Source: Roseibium salinum
Lineage (GTDB): Bacteria; Pseudomonadota; Alphaproteobacteria; Rhizobiales; Stappiaceae
Assembly (NCBI RefSeq): GCF_026240905.1
Contig: NZ_JAPEVI010000002.1
Span: forward strand, 186,001-250,000
Length of the DNA stretch: 64,000 nt
Reading direction: 5' to 3'
Under the pieces are notes generated by a model that worked only from the letters and a program-made list of their open reading frames with translations, made no database searches and was not told the DNA's origin. This document shows, in pieces, positions 8,157 through 16,279 of this stretch. Every line of letters begins with the position of its first letter. Within the stretch, counting starts at the first letter, position 1. The position numbers and the translations under genes are program-made.

Positions 8157-9364
8157 GCAGCCTCCGTCGATTTCGACACGGTCCGTGCTTTGCCGAGGGC
8201 CTGTTCGAGATCAGCCCAGAGCAGGCGGGCATCTTCGAGCCCCGCGGAAAACCGGATTGTTTTCGGGCTGACATTGAAGCGGTGAAACGAATTCGCCTCC
8301 CTCGGCAATTGCAGGGCGGCAAGTGCCGGCACCACGAGGGATTCCGGCCCGCCCCAGCTCACCCCGATACGAATGTGGTTCAGCGCGTTGACAAAAGCCG
8401 GAACATCGACGTCGTCGGCAACATCGAAGGCAAACAACCCGCCATAGCCGGTAAAGGTCGCATTGCCCGGATGGGGCTGGAACGCGGGATGGCGCACCTT
8501 CGTCACATGGGGATGCGCGTCAAGTTTTTCGGCAAGTTCGAGGCCGTTTTCCATGTGCCTGGCCAGCCGCAGCGGCAGGGTTCGCATGCCCCTGAGGATC
8601 AGCCAGGCCTCGAACGGCGAGAGCTTGCCACCAAGATAGTGATAGCTCTCGGAATTGATGCGGCCGATCAGATCCTTCGGCCCGGCGATAAGGCCCGCCA
8701 CGGTATCGCTGTGACCACCGAGATATTTTGAAGCTGCGTGAACGACCAGATCGATGCCATGGGCCACCGGCTTTTGAAAGAGCGGCGTTGCCCACGAATT
8801 GTCGATGACCGAAATGACGCCGTGCCGGCGGGCCGCCGCCCCGATCGCGGCAATGTCCTGCACGGTGAAGGTGAAGGAGGCCGGGCTTTCCAGATAGACG
8901 ATCTTTGCGCCCGGCAGGGCCGCAAGAACAGCTTCGGTGTCGGTGCCGTCCACATAGTCGATCTGAACGCCGAACTTCCTCAGGATCTTTTCGAACAGGC
9001 GATAGGCGTCGTTATAGACATTGTGCACTGAAACGATGCGGTCGCCGGCTTCGACAAAGGGAAAAACGGCAGCGGCGATCGCCGCCGTGCCGCTGGAAAA
9101 GCCGCGTGCCGCCTCGGTGCCCTCAAGCGCTGCGATCAGCCGCTCCAGTTCCTCCACGGTGGGATTGTCACCGCGCGAATAGATGTAACGTTTCGAGCGT
9201 CCGGCAAAAGCTCCCGCCATTTCCTCGTAAGAGCTGAAGGTGAAGAGCGATGTCTGGAAGATCGGCGGCGAGACGGCCTGAAAGGGCATCGGCTCGGTGC
9301 CCGCATAGAGCCCTGCGACCGCATCGATCATCACTTCGTCTTCAGGAGAAATCTGCTTGTTCAT
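8153..9364 (-). CDS. PLP-dependent Cys/Met-metabolism family enzyme (trans-sulfuration type)
   Basis: A 403-residue fold-type I PLP enzyme of the cystathionine gamma-synthase/gamma-lyase family. Family features are the YSRGDNPTVEELE segment, SSGTAAIAAAVFPF (phosphate contact), the VIDNSWATP aspartate that binds the PLP ring nitrogen, and SKYLGGHSD with the PLP lysine. It sits between the exporter and the esterase in the siderophore operon, coupled on both sides by 4-base overlaps. Siderophore biosynthesis rarely includes this family, so it may make an unusual amino-acid building block by gamma- or beta-substitution, or serve cysteine/methionine supply under iron limitation. The reaction is unknown. 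Confidence 0.85.
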   Translation of the reverse strand: MNKQISPEDEVMIDAVAGLYAGTEPMPFQAVSPPIFQTSLFTFSSYEEMAGAFAGRSKRYIYSRGDNPTVEELERLIAALEGTEAARGFSSGTAAIAAAVFPFVEAGDRIVSVHNVYNDAYRLFEKILRKFGVQIDYVDGTDTEAVLAALPGAKIVYLESPASFTFTVQDIAAIGAAARRHGVISVIDNSWATPLFQKPVAHGIDLVVHAASKYLGGHSDTVAGLIAGPKDLIGRINSESYHYLGGKLSPFEAWLILRGMRTLPLRLARHMENGLELAEKLDAHPHVTKVRHPAFQPHPGNATFTGYGGLFAFDVADDVDVPAFVNALNHIRIGVSWGGPESLVVPALAALQLPREANSFHRFNVSPKTIRFSAGLEDARLLWADLEQALGKARTVSKSTEAA

Positions 9365-10788
9365 GACGGCCTCTCAAAGCGGCTTGACCAGAAAAAGGCA
9401 CGGATGATCCTCATGCCGGAGGGTTGGAAACGCTCGGCTCCGCCGGCTGGCGCACGCAGCATCTGCGGAAGAAGAAGGCCCGCGAGCAGCCCGGCGAGTG
9501 CGATCCCGGCCGCGACGGCAAGGGCGATACCCTCAGGGCCGAACCAGACCGGCAGCAGCAAAAGCGCAGGAATGAGGAGGTACCCCTGCGGCGCAAGGCT
9601 GACCATCGCGGCAAGCCGGGGCCGGGCCGTTGCCTGCAGGAAGACCAGCAGCACGAGGCGCGGCGCGGTGAACGGAAACGCCAGATGAATGACGGCCAGC
9701 GCGCCGGCCGCGAGCGCGCGCACATGCGGATCGGCGGTAAAAAACCCCGCCACCTGATCTGCAAAGGCGGCAATGCCCAGTCCGTAGACAACCGCTGCGC
9801 CGAATGTCGCCGCGGCCATGAAACGCGTTGCCTCGGAAAGACGCGCAAAATCGCGGCGCCCATAGGCAAAGCTCAGCACCGCCTGTGCGCCGAGAACGAA
9901 ACCGATCAGCGGCAGCGTGCCAAGCAACAGAATGCGCATCGCGATGCCGATAGCCGCAACCGCGTCGTCGCCGCCGAGCTCGGCGGCCATGGCATAAACG
10001 AGCGCAAAGGCGGCGCCGGTGACCAGGCTTGTCAGCGTCGTCGGCAGGCCGATGGCAAAGACCGGAACAAGCAGCGAGCGGATCGGGCGCACCAGCCCTG
10101 GCCCGACCCGCAAGCGCCCGACACGGCGGCGGAAGTAAAGGGCATAGACGACGAGCACGGCGACCCGCGAGATGATCGTCGCAAGCGCAGCCCCGGCAAC
10201 GCCGAAGCCCGTCCACAGGATCAGGATGGGATCGAGCACGATGTTCAGCGAAAAGCCGCTGAGCAGCGTCCACATGCTGAAACGGGTGTTGCCTTCCGAA
10301 ATGGCAATGAAATCGCACAGGATCTGCAGCAGCGTCAGAACGGCACCAAACGCCATGAGACGAAGATAGACGCCGGCAAAAGGCAGTGAGGCGGGCGTCG
10401 CGCCGAGAACAACAAGCAGATGGTCGCCGAATATCAGAACCAGGATGGTCAGCATCGCCCCCAGGGGCAGAGCGAGTGCCAGCACCGTGCTGGCCGTCGC
10501 GCTGGCCGTGGCCCGTTTGCCGGCCCCCAGCAGCCTGCCGATGGCGGCAGCCGAGCCGACGCCGAGCCCCTCACCGATGGCGGCGATCAACATCAGCGCC
10601 GGGATCGAAATTGTGACCGCGGCAAGCGCCTCCGGCCCCAGCATGCCGAGAAACACTGCGTTGACCGTGTGATGCGCGGCATTGATCGACAGGCCGATCA
10701 CGGCCGGAACCGCGAGACGGACGATTAGGCGCTTGAGCCTCGGATCGGAAAGATCTGCAGGCGCGAGCGCGCGGCGGCCGGTCCTCAT
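9361..10788 (-). CDS. MATE family efflux transporter, probable siderophore exporter
   Basis: A 475-residue polytopic membrane protein with about twelve hydrophobic helices in two similar halves and MATE-type motifs (GLSINAAHHTVNAVFLGMLGPEALAAVTI near the start). It is coupled by 4-base overlaps to the acyltransferase upstream and the PLP enzyme downstream. That position suggests it exports the finished siderophore across the inner membrane by cation antiport. MATE proteins also export drugs, so the substrate is inferred from context only. Confidence 0.87.
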   Translation of the reverse strand: MRTGRRALAPADLSDPRLKRLIVRLAVPAVIGLSINAAHHTVNAVFLGMLGPEALAAVTISIPALMLIAAIGEGLGVGSAAAIGRLLGAGKRATASATASTVLALALPLGAMLTILVLIFGDHLLVVLGATPASLPFAGVYLRLMAFGAVLTLLQILCDFIAISEGNTRFSMWTLLSGFSLNIVLDPILILWTGFGVAGAALATIISRVAVLVVYALYFRRRVGRLRVGPGLVRPIRSLLVPVFAIGLPTTLTSLVTGAAFALVYAMAAELGGDDAVAAIGIAMRILLLGTLPLIGFVLGAQAVLSFAYGRRDFARLSEATRFMAAATFGAAVVYGLGIAAFADQVAGFFTADPHVRALAAGALAVIHLAFPFTAPRLVLLVFLQATARPRLAAMVSLAPQGYLLIPALLLLPVWFGPEGIALAVAAGIALAGLLAGLLLPQMLRAPAGGAERFQPSGMRIIRAFFWSSRFERPS

Positions 10789-11852
10789 GCGGTGGGTGCC
10801 TCCGGTGCGAACAGGCGGTCAGAAAAGAAACGCTCCCGCAAAAGCATCACCAGAAGCGCGCGCTTGTGCGGAAAATCGAAGTGCTTGACCTTGGCAAAGC
10901 CCGCCCGGTCCAGATTGCGGATCTGCTGGACATGGGTCCAGCGCGGTTCGCCGACGATGCGCGCAGTGCGCGGGTCGTCGAGAAAGATGAAATGCATGAG
11001 CGACGGCAGCCAGGCCGTGATCCATTCGCGGCCGCGATAGGCGTCTTCGCCGATCGCCACGTGCCAGCCGCGGTCGTAATCCTGGGCGTCATAATGCGGG
11101 CCGATGCGGTTTTCCTTCGCCCAGTAAACCTCGAAATAGCCGAAGGGTGTTCCGTCGAACTCGGCAAAGAGCGGCAGAATATGCGGATCGCCGGACTTTT
11201 CCTCAAGCATCGCCCGGTGCGCGTGGAACGAGCCTGCGTCTTCCCAGATCTCGTCGACGCGCGGATCGTTCATCCAGCGGCTGAAAGTGGCAAGATCCGC
11301 CTCCGGGTCGACCGTCCGGAACGAAAGCTCGCCGCCGAGCCAGGGAATATGGCGCCGGTAAACGGTACCTGACGGTTTCGGCCGGCGGCGGGGATGGCGC
11401 CGGCCCTCCGTCAGGATGTGACGTTCCGGATAGGCAGTGCCGGCCCCGTCCTGGGGGAGCCAGAAATCTGGCACTTGCCAGAATTGCCGCGCGGAAATCC
11501 GGAGCCTGCCGTCTTCCGCCGGAAGGGCGATCCCCTGCCGGACAAGCAGGTCGCACAGCGCAGAATTCGCCCCGCCGCCGCTGGCGAGCACCAGCGAGCG
11601 GTCTTCGCGAGCCGAAGCGGTCAGCGCCTCGACCGCCCGGGCGAGTGCCTCCAGGCCCTGCACAGAAGGGGCCGGGGTCAGTACCAGCTGGCCGTTCTCC
11701 CGCCTGCCGGTGACCTCGGCGGTTTCGCCGCCGGGGAGGCCAATCCCAATCCGGACCTCCCCGCCGGTATCTTCCAGGCGCCAGGCCGCGGTTCTGCCGC
11801 GTGACAGGTCGGGTGTAGCGGAAAACTGATCGGGCTTCTGGCGTGCGTTCAT
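10785..11852 (-). CDS. Siderophore N-acyltransferase (IucB/RhbD/VbsA-type GNAT)
   Basis: About 355 residues. The C-terminal half (from about residue 175) is an acetyltransferase of the IucB kind: LSFRTVDPEADLATFSRWMNDPRV, FGYFEVYWAKENRIG, and DDPRTARIVGEPRWTHVQQIRNLDRAGFAKVKHFDFPHKRALL are hallmarks. These enzymes acylate an N-hydroxylated lysine or ornithine side chain to make the hydroxamate, working after the hydroxylase encoded at 16280. The N-terminal half is less conserved. The start at 11852 is taken; the frame is open upstream to 12017 without coding character. It heads the minus-strand operon that runs on to fhuB. Confidence 0.88.
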   Translation of the reverse strand: MNARQKPDQFSATPDLSRGRTAAWRLEDTGGEVRIGIGLPGGETAEVTGRRENGQLVLTPAPSVQGLEALARAVEALTASAREDRSLVLASGGGANSALCDLLVRQGIALPAEDGRLRISARQFWQVPDFWLPQDGAGTAYPERHILTEGRRHPRRRPKPSGTVYRRHIPWLGGELSFRTVDPEADLATFSRWMNDPRVDEIWEDAGSFHAHRAMLEEKSGDPHILPLFAEFDGTPFGYFEVYWAKENRIGPHYDAQDYDRGWHVAIGEDAYRGREWITAWLPSLMHFIFLDDPRTARIVGEPRWTHVQQIRNLDRAGFAKVKHFDFPHKRALLVMLLRERFFSDRLFAPEAPTA

Positions 11853-12019
11853 GTCAGTGCCTTGCTCGCTGGGGAATGCGTTGTCACGGGAGATAACGAA
11901 CGGACGAACGCGAAATTCACCGCATCGCAAAAAGATTTTTGCAGCGCTGAATTCTTCGCCGTGCCGTTCGTCATTGGGGGGCAATGGCTTTGACAACCCG
12001 CGAAACGGAGCAGCCACTC
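11853..12019. promoter_or_regulatory. Divergent promoter region with a 16-bp palindrome
   Basis: This 167-base gap separates the acyltransferase operon (minus) from the MbtH-NRPS-hydroxylase operon (plus). It holds the inverted repeat GCAAAAAGATTTTTGC at 11927-11942 (7-base arms, 2-base centre), a possible operator. No TGA-N9-TCA iron box was found on either strand, so iron control here may instead work through the sigma factor encoded at 20279. Confidence 0.45.
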
Positions 12020-12232
12020 ATGGCAAAGCGACAAGTCCCCGATGATCAATGGATCGTGGTGCAAAATCACGAAGGCCGGTATTCGGTGTGGCCGGCAGAC
12101 AAGACGCCGCCGGCAGGCTGGCTCATCGCCGGCCGGACCGGCACGCGCCAGGAGTGCCTTGCGGAAATCACGCGCGTTTGGACCGACCAGCGGCCGGCAG
12201 CCCTGGCAGGCTTCCTCGCGGCGTTGCCGTAG
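12020..12232 (+). CDS. MbtH-family NRPS accessory protein
   Basis: About 70 residues with the MbtH signature YSVWPADKTPPAGW followed by GRTGTRQECLAEITRVWTDQRP. MbtH proteins bind the adenylation domain of the partner NRPS and are needed for its folding or activity. The ATG at 12020 gives the usual family length; an ATG at 11984 would add twelve residues and has a G-rich ribosome site, so it remains possible. It lies 64 bases before the NRPS gene. MbtH-NRPS-hydroxylase is a gene order like that of the vicibactin operon vbsG-vbsS-vbsO. Confidence 0.93.
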   Translation: MAKRQVPDDQWIVVQNHEGRYSVWPADKTPPAGWLIAGRTGTRQECLAEITRVWTDQRPAALAGFLAALP

Positions 12233-12296
12233 CACAGCCAGGTTTCCCGTCCCATTTCCCAGGTTTTTCTCAGGTCTCATTCGCAGAGAGGTTCAG

Positions 12297-15200
12297 ATGA
12301 CCTTGCATTCCTCACGCGCTGCCCTTGGTGAAGGAGCGGCCGAAACTCATCCGCTGAGCCCGGTCCAGAAGCAGATCTGGTCCCATGTGCAGGTCGGCCG
12401 GGAACAGGTCTACCGCACCCAGGCCATCGCTGTCCGAATCCGAAGGCCGATGGCGGACGCTGAATTGCGCGCCGCTCTCGATGCCGTCATCACGCGCCAT
12501 GGCGCGCTGCGCGCCCGGTTTCACCGGTTTGCCGGCGGCAAGATCGAATACACGCTGCGGGACACGGACCCCGTTCCGGTCGAGGAAATGGATTTATCCG
12601 GTGAGCAGGTCGATATGCGCCGGCAACGCCTCGATGCAGCGTTGAAGGACCTGGCCGAATCGGGCTTCGATATCACTTCGGGACCGGCTGCAAAAATCGT
12701 GCTGGTGCGCCTGTCCTCTGACGACGTGACCGTTGGCCTCGCCCTCCACCCGATCATAGCCGATCCGCAGGCAATGACCGTTCTGGCGGAGGATTTCACA
12801 AAGGCGCTCGCCGGACTGCCCCTTCCCGGTGAGGCGCCTCGGCAGCGCGCCGGGTCGAGTAGCGGCGGCGCGCTTGACCATTGGCGCAGGGTGATCGGCG
12901 AAGAGACCGAATGCGCGGCATTGCCGGCAAAGGGACGCCCGGAAGCCGCGGTCGATACCGGCCGGTCAGGCTGCGAAATGGAGATCCCGGCCGCGCTGGC
13001 GGAGAAGGTCAGGACCATCGCCTCTGCGCACCGCAGCAGTGAACGGGCCGTCCTCTTCTGTGTCCTCAATGCGTTGCTTGCCCGCTATAGCGGCCTCACC
13101 GAATTCCGCACGGGGATTGTCATCCAGGGCGAAGAGACCGGCGAAGTCACGCGCAGCGAAGATATCATGCCCGTCGCCTGGAGCATCCATTCGGGCCTGC
13201 GTTTCTCCGATCTTCTGGCACAGCACGAGGAGGCGGTCGGCGAGAGCCTGAAGAACTACGTCGCTTCTGAGCGGATCGTGCAGGCCATGCTGACAATGCC
13301 AGGCCAAAACGACGCCAGCCTCGCCAGAACGGTGTTCGATTTCCGGACCCGGGCGCAGCTTCAGGAAGAGCTGCCCGCTGAAATCATCCTGACGCCATCC
13401 CCGGCCGCATATGGCGACCTGTCCGTCACAGTCTACCCGCGCGCCGGCGGTACCTTGAGAATTGCTCTCGATCATGCCGACGGGCACTATGGGCCGGAAA
13501 TGGTGCATCGCTTTGCCGGGCACCTCGTGACGATGATCGAGGCCGTCACCGCCGATCCGGATATCCGGCTGCGCGATATCGCGCTGGTGACCCGCCGGGA
13601 GCTCGACTGGCTCTCGGCACCTTATCCGGACAATGCGGCCGACGACGACCGAGCCGTGCATCTGATCATCGCCGATCATGCGGCCAGAACGCCGGACAAG
13701 GTGGCAATTATCTATGGCGACGAGATCTGGACCCACGGGGAGCTGGAGCACCGCGCCAACAGGCTGGCACACCGGCTGATCGCTCTTGGCGTGAAACATG
13801 AAACCACCGTCGCCATCCAGATCACCAAATCCGCCGAAGCGGTGATGGCAATCCTGGCGGTGCTCAAGGCGGGCGGGGCCTATATCCCGGTCGAGCCCGA
13901 CCATCCGGCTTCGCGCAATCACCACATCCTGCGCGATGCCGATGTGGAGGTGGTGGTTACCCATGCCCGCTGGCGCGACCGGTTGCCGGACGGTGTGGCT
14001 GCAACGGTTATCGCCCTCGACGAGGTCGACCTCTCCGGGGAACCGGAAACCGCGCCGGATGTCGAGATCCATCCCGATCAGCTTGCCTACGTCATGTACA
14101 CCTCCGGCTCGACCGGGCTGCCCAAGGGCGTTGCCGTCGAACACGGACCGCTGACCCACCACAATCAGGCGACCTCCCGGGTTTACGAGATGTCGTCCGA
14201 TTCCCGCGAATTACCATTCCTGCCGTTTTCCTCCGACGGCGGGCATGAACGCTGGATGGTGCCGCTCATGGAAGGCGGAAGCATCCTCCTGCCCGACGCA
14301 CCGCTCTGGACGCCGGAACAGACACTTGCGGCCATGCGCAAACATGCTGTCAACAACGCCAGCATCCCGACCACTTACATGCAGCAGCTGGCCGAATGGG
14401 CAGATATCACCGACGGCGCACCGCCGATGAGGCTTTACTCATTCGGCGGCGAAGGACTGCCGCAGACCACGTTCGATCTCCTGTCGCGTTCGCTGAAGTC
14501 CGGGATTCTGATCAACGGCTATGGCCCGACCGAGACGATCATGACACCGATGGTCTGGAAGGTCCGGCCCGGCGCGACCTTCGACGGCGCCTATGCGCCG
14601 ATCGGGCGGGCGGTCGGCCGGCGCAGGGTCTATGTGCTGGATGCCGACATGAACCCCTGTCCGATCGGCGTGACGGGCGAGCTTTACCTGGGTGGTGAAG
14701 GCGTGGCGCGCGGCTATGTCGGCAAGCCGGATGTCACCGCAGACCGTTTCGTGCCGGATCCGTTCGGCCCTCACGGCGGACGGCTCTACCGGTCGGGCGA
14801 TCTGACGCGCTGGCGCGAGGACGGAACGGTCGAGTTCGTCGGCCGGGTGGACCTTCAGGTCAAGCTGCGCGGCTACCGGATCGAGCTTGGAGAGATCGAG
14901 GCGGCCCTGCTGGCGCTGGAAGGCGTCGGCGAATGCACTGTCCTGCTCTTCGAGGAAGACGGCCGGAAGGATCTCGTCGGCTATGCGGTGCCTGAACAGG
15001 GGGCCGAGCTTGACGCGCCAACGCTCAGGCGCGGGCTTGAGCAGCGGCTGCCGGGCTACATGATCCCGTCCGCAGTCGTGGTTCTCGACAGGATGCCGAC
15101 CAACCCCAACGCCAAGCTCGACCGCGCGGCGCTGCCGAGGCCGGGCAGGACAAAGCGGGAAATCGTGCCGCCGGCGAGCGACCTGGAGCGGCTGCTCGCG

Positions 15201-16232
15201 GAGATCTGGGCCGAGGTCCTCGATCTTGTCGAGGTCAGTGTCACCGACAGTTTCTTCGAGATCGGCGGCCATTCGCTTGCGGCCCTGAAGATCCTGCACA
15301 AGCTGAAGGTGAAGCGGGCAGGGGACCGCACGACGATCGCTGACCTTTTCAATCACCCGACCATCCGGGGTCTCGCGGCGGAAATCGAGAAGGGCGGCGA
15401 GACGACCGGCCGCCAGGTGATTACGTTGCGGTCAACGGGCAGCAAGCCCATGCTTTACTGCTTTCCCGGCCTCCTGGTCTCGACCCGCGAATATCTGCGC
15501 CTTGTCGACTTCCTGGGACCCGAGCAGCCGGCGACCGGCTTCATGTGTCATTCGCTCTCGGAGGAAAAGACGCTCAACGTTTCCGTCGACGATGTGGTGG
15601 AACAGTATGTCTCGCACATCGCCAGGGAAAGCGCGGGACGGCCTTGCGCGTTTCTCGGCTGGTCCTGGGGCGGGCTGCTTGCCTATGAGGCGGCGCGCAT
15701 GCTCGGCAACAAGGTCGACCTGCGCCTGATCGGCATGGTCGACGTCTGCGATCTGGGCACCGATTTCGCTCTCGGCGCGGTTCCGGAGTTTGCTCCGGGC
15801 GAACGAGACCACCTGCAGGCGATGGTCGACGACTGGCTGTCGCGCACCGCCATGCGGCGGGAGTGGGACGGCCTGCTGGGTGTGATGGACGAGCTGGCCT
15901 ACGACCAGTTCCTGAAATTCGTCGGCAACGAAAAGGACGAGCTGCCCACCGACGGGCCGGAAATCTCCAGCAGGGAGCACACTTTCTGGGTGCTGATCGA
16001 CAACGCGCTGGTGTTCCGCCGGCACCGTTTGCAGCCCCACGATTGCCCCATCCATTCCTGGACGGCAGAGGACAGCCTGAGCCGGGGGCTCAACCTGATG
16101 GACTGGCGGCAATATTCGCCGCGCGCCAATCCCGCCGAAATCATCGCCGGAACCAACCACCTGCACATCATCGGCGCGGCGGCCTTCCACCGCCGGCTTG
16201 CCGCCCGGCTCAATGAGGCCTTTCCGGCCTGA
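12297..16232 (+). CDS. Single-module NRPS, C-A-T-TE, hydroxamate siderophore synthetase
   Basis: About 1311 residues. Condensation-like domain (about 15-440): the active-site motif HHxxxDG is degenerate, HPIIADP near residue 151, with proline in place of the catalytic second histidine. Adenylation domain (about 455-940): TSGSTGLPKG, YGPTET, YRSGDLTRW and the lysine in NPNAKLDR are all intact. Manual alignment to GrsA suggests the pocket D-G-E-S-Y-F-G-M-T-K; the glutamate suits an ornithine-like side chain. Carrier domain: GGHSLAAL, serine near 993. Thioesterase (about 1045-1311): GWSWGG, serine near 1123. One module ending in a thioesterase suggests iterative assembly of a dimer or trimer of one hydroxamate amino acid, as proposed for vicibactin. 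The start at 12297 has a GAGAGG site. Confidence 0.93.
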   Translation: MTLHSSRAALGEGAAETHPLSPVQKQIWSHVQVGREQVYRTQAIAVRIRRPMADAELRAALDAVITRHGALRARFHRFAGGKIEYTLRDTDPVPVEEMDLSGEQVDMRRQRLDAALKDLAESGFDITSGPAAKIVLVRLSSDDVTVGLALHPIIADPQAMTVLAEDFTKALAGLPLPGEAPRQRAGSSSGGALDHWRRVIGEETECAALPAKGRPEAAVDTGRSGCEMEIPAALAEKVRTIASAHRSSERAVLFCVLNALLARYSGLTEFRTGIVIQGEETGEVTRSEDIMPVAWSIHSGLRFSDLLAQHEEAVGESLKNYVASERIVQAMLTMPGQNDASLARTVFDFRTRAQLQEELPAEIILTPSPAAYGDLSVTVYPRAGGTLRIALDHADGHYGPEMVHRFAGHLVTMIEAVTADPDIRLRDIALVTRRELDWLSAPYPDNAADDDRAVHLIIADHAARTPDKVAIIYGDEIWTHGELEHRANRLAHRLIALGVKHETTVAIQITKSAEAVMAILAVLKAGGAYIPVEPDHPASRNHHILRDADVEVVVTHARWRDRLPDGVAATVIALDEVDLSGEPETAPDVEIHPDQLAYVMYTSGSTGLPKGVAVEHGPLTHHNQATSRVYEMSSDSRELPFLPFSSDGGHERWMVPLMEGGSILLPDAPLWTPEQTLAAMRKHAVNNASIPTTYMQQLAEWADITDGAPPMRLYSFGGEGLPQTTFDLLSRSLKSGILINGYGPTETIMTPMVWKVRPGATFDGAYAPIGRAVGRRRVYVLDADMNPCPIGVTGELYLGGEGVARGYVGKPDVTADRFVPDPFGPHGGRLYRSGDLTRWREDGTVEFVGRVDLQVKLRGYRIELGEIEAALLALEGVGECTVLLFEEDGRKDLVGYAVPEQGAELDAPTLRRGLEQRLPGYMIPSAVVVLDRMPTNPNAKLDRAALPRPGRTKREIVPPASDLERLLAEIWAEVLDLVEVSVTDSFFEIGGHSLAALKILHKLKVKRAGDRTTIADLFNHPTIRGLAAEIEKGGETTGRQVITLRSTGSKPMLYCFPGLLVSTREYLRLVDFLGPEQPATGFMCHSLSEEKTLNVSVDDVVEQYVSHIARESAGRPCAFLGWSWGGLLAYEAARMLGNKVDLRLIGMVDVCDLGTDFALGAVPEFAPGERDHLQAMVDDWLSRTAMRREWDGLLGVMDELAYDQFLKFVGNEKDELPTDGPEISSREHTFWVLIDNALVFRRHRLQPHDCPIHSWTAEDSLSRGLNLMDWRQYSPRANPAEIIAGTNHLHIIGAAAFHRRLAARLNEAFPA

Positions 16233-16279
16233 GCTTCATCCCTGCGTACGACAACGACAGCACGACACGAGGATTTGTG

